Below are positions 1 through 6,264 of a stretch of DNA of 59,199 nucleotides, piece by piece. Position 1 is the first letter of the stretch. Each line of letters opens with the position of its first letter. Origin of the DNA: Pseudomonas sp. 2FG (GTDB taxonomy: Bacteria > Pseudomonadota > Gammaproteobacteria > Pseudomonadales > Pseudomonadaceae). Made by a program: the position numbers and the translations under genes. The notes below the pieces were generated by a model, which saw nothing but the letters and a program-made list of their open reading frames with translations, was not told where the DNA came from and ran no database searches. Where the stretch lies: positions 1 through 59,199 of the forward strand of contig NZ_SCMP01000020.1 in NCBI RefSeq assembly GCF_005502935.1, written 5' to 3'.

Positions 1-60
1 TTTCTACTTCAACCGCTTGCGCTTCCGATCACCCTTGGGCTTCTCGTCAGCGGGAGGCGA

Positions 61-88
61 ATTCTACAGCGTTTCAAACCGCTGTCAA
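61..88 (-). promoter_or_regulatory. rRNA-type promoter, proximal of three
   Basis: On the minus strand a perfect -35 TTGACA (complement of 83-88) is followed after exactly 16 bp by -10 TAGAAT (complement of 61-66). A GC-rich discriminator TCGCCTCCC follows. Near-consensus hexamers, a 16-bp spacer and a GC-rich discriminator are hallmarks of stable-RNA promoters. Bases 1-60 would be transcribed leader; no boxA or 16S sequence is reached, so the RNA genes lie off the left edge. That the product is rRNA is inferred from the tandem array and its likeness to Pseudomonas rrn leaders. Confidence 0.8.
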
Positions 89-165
89 CCACCTCATTCA
101 ACCGCTTTCGATCCACTTAGAAGACCGACCAACAAGATCCAAACACCACCTTGTCAGCCCGGCGC

Positions 166-193
166 ATTCTACACAGCTTACGCTGCTTTGCAA
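166..193 (-). promoter_or_regulatory. rRNA-type promoter, middle of three
   Basis: Minus-strand -35 TTGCAA (complement of 188-193), a 16-bp spacer, and -10 TAGAAT (complement of 166-171) followed by GCGCCGG. Same architecture as the promoters at 61-88 and 264-291, with the three -10 boxes about 100 bp apart, as in multi-promoter rrn leaders. Confidence 0.72.
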
Positions 194-263
194 CCCCTAT
201 TTTAAAGCTAACTTCTTGTTATCTAAGAAGTTTTCCGAGAGGTCTGCGCCGGAAGTGGTGCGC

Positions 264-291
264 ATTATAGGCCCAGCAAATTAACCGTCAA
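264..291 (-). promoter_or_regulatory. rRNA-type promoter, distal of three, with AT-rich upstream tract
   Basis: Minus-strand -35 TTGACG (complement of 286-291), a 16-bp spacer, and consensus -10 TATAAT (complement of 264-269) with discriminator GCGCACC. Just upstream on the same strand (292-320 on the plus strand) is an A/T-rich tract containing ACAAAAAGCTTTCAATAA, placed where an UP element would bind the RNA polymerase alpha subunits. This is the strongest of the three by consensus. Confidence 0.75.
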
Positions 292-421
292 GCACTTATT
301 GAAAGCTTTTTGTCATACCTGACGATTTGCGGTCTGCACGCTTGAAGCAGCCCCCCCTGGCTATCACTACCTATATATATAGAAGAAGCGATAAGGCTCT
401 GACATCGCCGCTCTTTCTCGC

Positions 422-607
422 CAGGACACTAAGCGCTACAACACCCTGGCCCCCGAATGGCTGGTTAGCAGCCAGCAACGCAGCCTGGATTTCTACTGAG
501 GGGTGCTTGGATTCGAGATCGAGTTCGATCGCCCGGAAAACCTCTTCGCTTACCCTTCCTACAACGGCTATAAAACGCCGGTAAACATGGAACCCATGGC
601 TGCTTAA
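422..607 (+). pseudogene. VOC/glyoxalase (bleomycin-resistance-like) gene remnant
   Basis: One plus-strand frame reads KRYNTLAPEWLVSSQQ, then RSLDFY, an in-frame TGA at 497-499, GVLGFEIEFDRPENLFAYPS and a TAA at 605-607. The order 'LAPELLV...RSLDFYVGVLGFE...FDRPEERFAY' is the N-terminal half of vicinal-oxygen-chelate proteins of the glyoxalase / bleomycin-resistance group. No start codon is visible and an internal stop falls exactly where the family has FYxGVLGF. Bases 608-800 contain a weak match to the family's C-terminal end in a different frame, so decay probably extends there. Normal members are about 120-130 aa, so this is a dead gene. The minus-strand open frame over the same bases looks like chance. 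Confidence 0.6.
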
Positions 608-810
608 GGAACAGCCAAAAGCCCTATGACCGTGTCCAGAATCGTTTGACCAGATCACTCCGCCCTCAACGAATCCAGCGAGACGGATGTCCGCGCTCGA
701 CTCGAGCAAAGACTCCAAGACCGTGCCCTTCGCCCCCCATAGTGCAGCCCGAAAGGTTTTCCTCGCCAGCACCCTTGACCTCGCTTTGAGGCCTGCCGCG
801 TTTTCCAGCC

Positions 811-853
811 TGAAAAAACTCAGCCCCAATTCGCGGGAAGCGAATCGGGGCTG
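811..853 (-). terminator. Rho-independent terminator of the symporter gene
   Basis: AGCCCCAATTCGC and GCGAATCGGGGCT form a 13-bp stem with one mismatch around a GGGAA loop. On the minus strand the stem is followed by a run of T (complement of 813-818). It lies about 60 bp beyond the stop of the minus-strand symporter gene at 911. Confidence 0.8.
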
Positions 854-910
854 CGAGAAGAGGCGAACCCAACAGATCCGCCGCTTGTCTATGGTTGCAT
901 TTGCAATGCC

Positions 911-2368
911 TTAATAGGCTTCTTGCCCGACGGCAACCGGGGCCACTGCAGGCGCCTGCTTATCCAGCAAGAACTGTGGCAACAGCGAACCCAGCAGCAT
1001 GCCCAACAGGCTGAACAGCAAACCGGCCAGCTGGGGCGGCCAGAAATCGGCGTCCTGATAAGTCATCTCCAACGCCCCCCAGGAAAGCAGGCCGAAAGCA
1101 ATCGCCAGCAAGGCGCCCTGGGTCGTGGCGCGCTTCCAGAACAGCCCGGCGAATAGCGGCACCACGGCAGCCACCAGCGTCACCTTGTAGGCATTGCCGA
1201 CCATCTCGTAGATGCTCGCATCGGAGTACAGCGCGAAGCTCAAGGTCGCGATGGCGCAGAAGAAGATACTGATGCGCATGGCCTTGAGGAATTGACGGTC
1301 GTTCATCTCCGGCATAAAGCGCTTGAGCACGTTCTCGGTGAAAGTCACCGAGGGCGCCAGCAGGGTGCCAGAAGCGGTCGACAGGATCGCCGAGAGCAGC
1401 GCGCCGAAGAACATGACCTGGGCGAACAGTGGCGTGCGTTCGAGGATCAGATGCGGCAGGATCATCTGCGCATCTTCCGCCAACCATTTCTTGACCATTG
1501 CCGGGTCAATCATCAACGCGGCATAGGTGAGGAAGATCGGCAGCATGCAGAAGCACAGGTAGAACACCCCGCCGGCCACCGTGGCGCGTACGGCGATGTT
1601 CTCGGTCTTGGCCGACATCACGCGCGCGTACACGTCCTGCTGCGGAATCGAGCCGAACATCAGGGTCACCGCCGCGCCGATAAAGGCGACGATATCCTTG
1701 GGCTCGAAGCCGTGGATAAAGGTGAACTTGCCCGCTGCCGCCGCGTGGCTGATCACCACGTCGGCGCCGCCGGCCATGTCGCCGATCAGCCAGGTCAGAT
1801 ATACCAGGCCGGCGACGATGATGATCATCTGGAAGAAGTCGGTAAACGCCACCGACAACATGCCGCCGAACAAGGTGTAGGTCAGCACGATCGCCGTGCC
1901 GATCAGCATGCCCTGAGTAGTGCTGATGGAGCCATCGGAGAGCACATTGAACACCAGGCCCAGCGCGGTGAGCTGCGCCGCGATCCAGCCCAGGTAGGAG
2001 CCGATGATCACCAGGCTGGTGATCATCTCGACGTTGGGGCCGAAACGCTTGCGGAAAAAATCGCCGATGGTCAGCAGGTTCATCCGGTACAGCGGGCGGG
2101 CGAAGATCAGGCCCACCAGCATCAGGCAGCCGAAGGAGCCGAAGGGGTCTTCGACGATCCCGGCGAAACCTTCTTCGATAAAGGTGGCCGGAATGCCCAG
2201 CACGGCTTCCGAGCCGAACCATGTGGCAAAGACCATAGCCGCCACAATCGGGAACGACATGCGGCGCCCACCGGCAGCGAAGTCATTCGAGTTGCGTACG
2301 CGGGTGGAGGCGTAGAAACCGATACCCAGGGTGATCAGCAGGTAACCTGTAACAAACCAAATCAGCAT
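911..2368 (-). CDS. Sodium:solute symporter family (SSS) transporter
   Basis: An inner-membrane Na+-coupled uptake carrier of the SSS/PutP superfamily, 485 aa, the usual length. About 13 hydrophobic segments run from LIWFVTGYLLITLGIGFYAS to the C-terminus. Family signatures include FATWFGSEAVLG near the first sodium-site region, an SYLGWIAAQLTALG segment, GGMLSVAFTDFFQMIIIV, and the QQDVYARVMSAKT loop before the mid-protein helices. The start is placed at ATG 2368, directly before the first membrane helix; an upstream GTG at 2416 would add 16 polar residues. Substrate cannot be read from the sequence; proline, pantothenate and other organic solutes are all carried by this family. It is monocistronic, with a terminator at 811-853. 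Confidence 0.85.
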   Translation of the reverse strand: MLIWFVTGYLLITLGIGFYASTRVRNSNDFAAGGRRMSFPIVAAMVFATWFGSEAVLGIPATFIEEGFAGIVEDPFGSFGCLMLVGLIFARPLYRMNLLTIGDFFRKRFGPNVEMITSLVIIGSYLGWIAAQLTALGLVFNVLSDGSISTTQGMLIGTAIVLTYTLFGGMLSVAFTDFFQMIIIVAGLVYLTWLIGDMAGGADVVISHAAAAGKFTFIHGFEPKDIVAFIGAAVTLMFGSIPQQDVYARVMSAKTENIAVRATVAGGVFYLCFCMLPIFLTYAALMIDPAMVKKWLAEDAQMILPHLILERTPLFAQVMFFGALLSAILSTASGTLLAPSVTFTENVLKRFMPEMNDRQFLKAMRISIFFCAIATLSFALYSDASIYEMVGNAYKVTLVAAVVPLFAGLFWKRATTQGALLAIAFGLLSWGALEMTYQDADFWPPQLAGLLFSLLGMLLGSLLPQFLLDKQAPAVAPVAVGQEAY

Positions 2369-2416
2369 TTGCTCTTGTTCCAATGGCTCTAGCCCGTCGA
2401 CTGCCTGCCCGCTCAC

Positions 2417-2899
2417 ACAAGGGGAGCGTGTAGACGTTGCCCGACCGGCAAATGTTTTTGTTTTTAGCTTGGTAGGTCAGGCAATGCACACCATTGAATG
2501 GGCTGTTACAGCCCCAGCAGCGGCCTATTTGCCTGGTACAACGGTCGCGCAGTCTGCCAACCTCGTAAAATATGTCAAACAATTACAGCCGACTTGCTCC
2601 CCTAAACCCACGAACCCGTTTCATTTAAACGACTAAAAAATGATTCATATCATTGATATTTAACATTTTTTTATACGCACCTACGTTTTGTCAGTTTTTT
2701 ATTTTTTACACGTAAAGCGATTCCTCAGCGCGAGGCAAAACCCGCGCCGCAACCTCGCCGAGCATTGCCCTTCGACGAAAAGCTCCACTTAGCGCGGGAT
2801 CCTGGGAACCTCCCGCCTCCCTGCACTGCGCAGGGCTGATTTTCAAACCACAGCGATCGTGCAAGCATGCCAAGGAGGCATTGAAGGGAGCGCGCCATC
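2417..2899. other. AT-rich intergenic region with one sharp palindrome
   Basis: This 480-base region separates the divergent symporter and dioxygenase genes. It holds a small GGGCTGTTACAGCCC hairpin near 2498-2513 and an A/T-rich stretch (2600-2715), much poorer in G+C than its neighbours. I see no credible gene. Promoters for both flanking genes should lie here. Confidence 0.5.
2639..2654. promoter_or_regulatory. Perfect inverted repeat AATGAT-N4-ATCATT, candidate regulator site
   Basis: AATGAT TCAT ATCATT has perfect 6-bp arms. Its core TGAT-N4-ATCA equals the inner part of the Anr/Dnr (FNR-type) consensus TTGAT-N4-ATCAA but lacks the outer T and A. It is also AT-rich enough to recall Fur-type boxes, though the 4-bp gap fits Fur poorly. 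Located between the divergent symporter and PhyH-type dioxygenase genes, it could serve either. Confidence 0.4.
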
Positions 2900-3670
2900 A
2901 TGTGGACTACCGCCATCGACTCAAGGCTTACCGCGACCCGCCTGCAAGCCTTGCATGAACAAGGTTTCGTGCTGCTCCCCGGTGTGCTGGAAGCACAGCA
3001 GATCGGCGAACTGCGCGAAGCCATCGACCGGCTCAGGCCAGTGCACTGGGATTACAGCGGCCTGGTCGATCACTACAAATGCGTGTTCAACCGCGATCCC
3101 CTGTGGCTGCTCTACCTCGACCCGCCGGGCGTCATCGAATTGGCCGAGGCCGCCCTCGGGGCGGACTGCCATGTGATCGGCCAAACAGCCTGGCGCTGCC
3201 ACCCCGGCTTTATCGGCGCCGAGCTGCATCTGGATTATCTGGTGATGGAGTTGCCGCCGGCCCTGCTGGCCGATCCGACTTTCGGGCTGCCCATGCAAAT
3301 CTGCACGGCTCATCTCTACCTCGATGACATCAGCGAGGACCTCTGCCCTACCCTGGTCGTACCCGGCAGCCATCGCGCCGGACGCCAGCCTCTGGCGGGA
3401 GAAACTCAGTGGCAGGGCCGAACAGCGGAGCCGGTGCTGTGCCGGGCCGGCGACGTGCTGTTCTTTCGCAGCGAACTTTGGCATGCCGGCAGCCGCAACC
3501 GTACGGCGAACCAGAGTCGCTATCTGCTGCAAGTGCATTACGGCCGGCGCATGGTCGCGCAGAAGTTCTCGCCCTATCTGGCGTGGCAGTTCAATCCCGA
3601 AGTGCTTGCAGCGTGCACGCCGAAACAGCGCAGGCTGCTGGGCGAGCATGAGGCGACGGAATATGACTGA
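2900..3670 (+). CDS. Phytanoyl-CoA dioxygenase (PhyH) family protein
   Basis: Probable Fe(II)/2-oxoglutarate-dependent oxygenase, 256 aa. Seen: an N-terminal GFVLLPGVLEAQQIGELREA segment typical of PhyH proteins; the metal-binding H-x-D in ELHLDYLVMEL (about residues 110-120); a PGSHRAG segment; and the distal histidine in DVLFFRSELWHAGSRNRT followed by the arginine expected to bind 2-oxoglutarate. The facial triad is therefore complete and the enzyme should be active. Substrate unknown: the family includes hydroxylases of acyl-CoAs, amino acids, ectoine and natural products. ATG 2900 follows an AAGGGAG ribosome site. The gene stands alone; the next gene is a lipoprotein without evident link. 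Confidence 0.82.
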   Translation: MWTTAIDSRLTATRLQALHEQGFVLLPGVLEAQQIGELREAIDRLRPVHWDYSGLVDHYKCVFNRDPLWLLYLDPPGVIELAEAALGADCHVIGQTAWRCHPGFIGAELHLDYLVMELPPALLADPTFGLPMQICTAHLYLDDISEDLCPTLVVPGSHRAGRQPLAGETQWQGRTAEPVLCRAGDVLFFRSELWHAGSRNRTANQSRYLLQVHYGRRMVAQKFSPYLAWQFNPEVLAACTPKQRRLLGEHEATEYD

Positions 3671-3912
3671 CGAAGGCATATGGCCAGATTCTGAGCCGCC
3701 TCGACATGGGCGCCCGCAACGCTGATCGTTCCCAAGCGCCGCGCTGCAACACCAGACGCAAATCTTGCGCAACTGGGCTCCTACTCTGCAGCGAGGGAAC
3801 CATCGAGACCATCAACCAAACCAACAGCCCCCTCCACGTTACCGAGTGGAGTAAAACCCTGGCCGAACCTGTTCTTTACTCTATGCATCCACAGCAAACC
3901 GGAAGCCATGCA

Positions 3913-4410
3913 ATGCACCGCGACCCCAGCCAGCCCTTCCGCAACCTCCTGCGCCTTGCTGCCTGCAACTTGCTGGCGCTGAGCCTGGCGGCCTGCAGTA
4001 CCCTGAGCCAGCACGACCCGTTGCGCATCGACTTGGTGGGGCTCGAACCACTACCGGGCCAGGGCCTGGAGATCCGCTTTGCGGTGAAGCTGCGAGTGCA
4101 GAACCCGAATGACGCCGCCATCGACTACAACGGCGTGGCGCTAGAGTTGGAGGTCAACGACCTGCCGCTGGCCAGCGGGGTGAGCGACCAGCGCGGCCAA
4201 GTGCCGCGCTTTGGCGAAACGCTGCTCAGTGTGCCGGTGACGATTTCGGCCTTCTCCGCCATGCGCCAGGCCTGGGGCATGGCCGGCAATACGCAGCAGC
4301 AGGACTTGCCCTATGTGCTGCGCGGCAAGCTGGCCGGTGGTTTCTGGGGAACCGTGCGTTTTACCGATGCGGGCGTGCTGAACCTACCGGAGCCCGCGGC
4401 GGCTCCATGA
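3913..4410 (+). CDS. LEA type 2 / water-stress-like lipoprotein
   Basis: A 165-aa secreted lipoprotein. The N-terminus has two arginines, a hydrophobic stretch and a lipobox LSLAAC with cysteine near residue 25, so it should be lipidated and anchored in the envelope. The body shows the LEA2 beta-sandwich pattern: DLVGLEPLPGQGLEIRFAV, LRVQNPNDAAIDYNGVALELEVND, PVTISAFSA, then a closing VRFTDAGVLNLPEP. LEA2 proteins are linked to desiccation and stress protection but the bacterial role is unclear. ATG 3913 is preferred over upstream in-frame starts because it sits 7 bases after GGAAG and gives a proper signal peptide. Confidence 0.8.
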   Translation: MHRDPSQPFRNLLRLAACNLLALSLAACSTLSQHDPLRIDLVGLEPLPGQGLEIRFAVKLRVQNPNDAAIDYNGVALELEVNDLPLASGVSDQRGQVPRFGETLLSVPVTISAFSAMRQAWGMAGNTQQQDLPYVLRGKLAGGFWGTVRFTDAGVLNLPEPAAAP

Positions 4411-4467
4411 GAGAAACGTAGTATTGAAATACCGCGCCTGGCTCGACCTGAATCAGCAGAATGTGGC

Positions 4468-4503
4468 GCGTAGGATGGATTGAGCGCAGCGCTACTCATC
4501 ACC
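4468..4503. repeat. Intergenic hairpin repeat (GAGCGCAGCG type)
   Basis: GTAGGATGGATTGAGCGCAG followed by CGCTACTCATCACC is an imperfect inverted repeat with the GAGCGCAGCG core seen again at 6166-6194, 11986-12060 and 38133-38190. It lies directly before the terminator at 4522-4551 and forms with it a composite unit. Confidence 0.6.
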
Positions 4504-4521
4504 TCAATATCACCCAAAAGC

Positions 4522-4551
4522 AAAAAGGCCAGTCACTCGACTGGCCTTTTT
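4522..4551. terminator. Bidirectional terminator, copy 1 of a repeated cassette
   Basis: AAAAAGGCCAGTC and GACTGGCCTTTTT are perfectly complementary around a 4-base loop, with T-runs on both strands. It closes the lipoprotein gene. The same hairpin recurs at 5607-5637 and 6214-6244. Confidence 0.88.
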
Positions 4552-4822
4552 GTTTACCCCACCGTAGAGCGTACTCACCACTGGTAGTACGCCGAAGCTT
4601 GGCGGGCGGCCCTGGGTTGACCGGTGGCGAAGCGTTGGAAAGCAGGTTTAGGGGGCTGGGGCGAGGTATTTGGCATTAAAAAAGTATGGCTATCACATTG
4701 CTCAACTCATCCTACGGACTACGCTCAATACATCCTCAGGGTCTTGGCTAATTGAAAACGGGTCAACAACACAAAAAACTTGATCTACCCCAAATCACAT
4801 TGATTCGGATTGGAGCAATACA

Positions 4823-5548
4823 TTGGACGGACTAACCAAACTCACATTAGACAAGCTAGACCTCCTAACAAAGGCAGAGCCCTTAACGATATTCGCCATT
4901 ACAATATTAGTAGTCGCCGCAATAATTTTTACCTTGCACAAAATCTTTCAATCAATCACAAACTCACAAAAATATTTTACCGAGGCCAATGAAAGCACAA
5001 TCCATCACTATACATATACAATAAATACCATATCAGAAAGAAAAGAGGCCATAGAGAGCGAGTTCGAGTCACTAAAAGTAAAACTGCTTGAAATCCAGTC
5101 GAGCTTCGCCAAACCAAACAAACCCACCGAAACAACCGAAAAGGAACCCAATGATCTTGCGGGCTACACTCACCGGGCCACACAAAGCCTAGTAATTGTT
5201 AACTATGGCGTTAAGAGCGCGCAACTGATAGGCGTAATTCGCGAGGCGGGCCTTCTTGTCATCAAGCTGGCAGAAGCCACCAAGACCCCTGCAACAGCAG
5301 ATGTAGTAGAGATAATAATAAAATTAAACAGCATTGAAAAAGACATACGCCTGCATCTAACCGAAATGGAAAACTGTTTTGCAATCACGGATTTCTCACT
5401 AAAATTAAACAACCCATCAGAAATATTACTGAAGCTACCCAGCATAATCGACACGTACTCAAAAGAAATTTACAGTTACGACCTTGCCATTCAAGAAAGC
5501 TTTAACGCAATAACTTCCCAAGCGCCACCAAGAGCATTAAGGATTTAA
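4823..5548 (+). CDS. AT-rich orphan: single-pass membrane protein with helical cytoplasmic region
   Basis: I do not recognise this 241-aa protein. It has one strong transmembrane helix near residues 20-40 (PLTIFAITILVVAAIIF). A long polar, probably alpha-helical region follows, rich in E, K, S and T and coiled-coil-like at about 55-95 (ISERKEAIESEFESLKVKLL). A second helical region with many I and L residues runs from 130 to 230. The start is TTG at 4823, seven bases after GGAG; no ATG offers a better context. Four 60-base lines counted by hand give about 36% G+C, far below the neighbours, and codon use is AT-ending, so it was probably acquired. Terminator cassettes stand on both sides (4522-4551 and 5607-5637). 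Confidence 0.7.
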   Translation: MDGLTKLTLDKLDLLTKAEPLTIFAITILVVAAIIFTLHKIFQSITNSQKYFTEANESTIHHYTYTINTISERKEAIESEFESLKVKLLEIQSSFAKPNKPTETTEKEPNDLAGYTHRATQSLVIVNYGVKSAQLIGVIREAGLLVIKLAEATKTPATADVVEIIIKLNSIEKDIRLHLTEMENCFAITDFSLKLNNPSEILLKLPSIIDTYSKEIYSYDLAIQESFNAITSQAPPRALRI

Positions 5549-5606
5549 ATGGAACGCCTACCCCACAGAATGGGATGAGTGCAGTAATAGCCATCGCCCA
5601 CAAAAC

Positions 5607-5637
5607 AAAAAGGCCAGTCCCGCCGACTGGCCTTTTT
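5607..5637. terminator. Bidirectional terminator, copy 2 of a repeated cassette
   Basis: AAAAAGGCCAGTC pairs with GACTGGCCTTTTT around CCGCC. It is preceded by a degenerate version of the hairpin repeat (ATGGGATGAGTGCAGTAATAG then CCATCGCCCA, 5571-5602). It terminates the AT-rich orphan. Confidence 0.87.
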
Positions 5638-5809
5638 GTTATCCGCTCACCCTTGATCGCTCCCACGCTAAGCGAATGCCGCCCAAGAAGCTCTGCGCCT
5701 GGCAGCGCAAATAAGTCCGTCCCTTTACCCTGTGGCCAGCAAACGCCTCAAAGTCATCAAAACCTTATACAATTTACGGTTTTTAGCCTCCTGAACCTGA
5801 GGATCCCTC

Positions 5810-6154
5810 GTGAGCACTCTGCCGCCCTGCCCCAAATGCAACTCCGAATACACCTATGAAGATGGCCAGCAACTGGTTTGCCCGGAATGCAGCCATGAAT
5901 GGTCCGCAGGTGACGCGGCTGAAGCCTCGACCGATGGCGATAAGGTGATCAAGGATGCGGTCGGCAATGTCTTGCAAGACGGCGACTCGGTTTCCGTGAT
6001 CAAGGACTTGAAAGTCAAAGGCACATCGCTGGTGGTGAAGGTCGGCACCAAGGTCAAAAACATCCGCCTGTGCGATGGCGATCACGACATTGACTGCAAA
6101 ATCGACGGCATTGGTCCGATGAAGCTGAAGTCGGAGTTTGTGAAGAAGGTTTGA
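5810..6154 (+). CDS. yjdM: YjdM/PhnA family zinc-ribbon protein
   Basis: A 114-aa soluble protein. The N-terminal zinc ribbon uses two CxxC knuckles, PPCPKC (residues 7-10) and VCPECSHEW (about 25-28). A conserved C-terminal SH3-like half contains DSVSVIKDLKVKG, VKVGTKVKNIRL and IDGIGPMKLKSEFVKKV. This is the full-length pattern of YjdM, historically called alkylphosphonate protein PhnA although a phosphonate role was not upheld. Start GTG 5810. It is monocistronic between terminators at 5607-5637 and 6214-6244. Confidence 0.92.
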   Translation: MSTLPPCPKCNSEYTYEDGQQLVCPECSHEWSAGDAAEASTDGDKVIKDAVGNVLQDGDSVSVIKDLKVKGTSLVVKVGTKVKNIRLCDGDHDIDCKIDGIGPMKLKSEFVKKV

Positions 6155-6165
6155 TCCGAGTCCGC

Positions 6166-6194
6166 AGTATGGGTTGAGCGCAGCGATACCCATC
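6166..6194. repeat. Intergenic hairpin repeat (GAGCGCAGCG type)
   Basis: GTATGGGTTGAGCGCAGCG then ATACCCATC: arms ATGGGT and ACCCAT with the shared GAGCGCAGCG core. It lies 20 bases before the terminator at 6214-6244, repeating the arrangement seen near 4468-4551. Confidence 0.65.
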
Positions 6195-6213
6195 AAAACC
6201 AACCGACCTAAAG

Positions 6214-6244
6214 CAAAAAGGCCAATCTCGCGACTGGCCTTTTT
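6214..6244. terminator. Bidirectional terminator, copy 3 of a repeated cassette
   Basis: AAAAAGGCCAATC and GACTGGCCTTTTT (one mismatched pair) around TCGC, with T-runs on both strands. It serves convergent yjdM and bauC. Confidence 0.87.
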
Positions 6245-6264
6245 GTTTGACTCAACCTAGCCGC

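Noticed and set aside
1..300. C-terminus of a basic protein (reading ...DRKRKRLK) on the minus strand
   Set aside because: The same bases contain three well-spaced promoters typical of rrn leaders, and the frame breaks after 20 codons.
371..829. A 152-codon minus-strand frame near the left edge
   Set aside because: No family match; the opposite strand shows a decayed VOC gene, which explains the coding-like composition.
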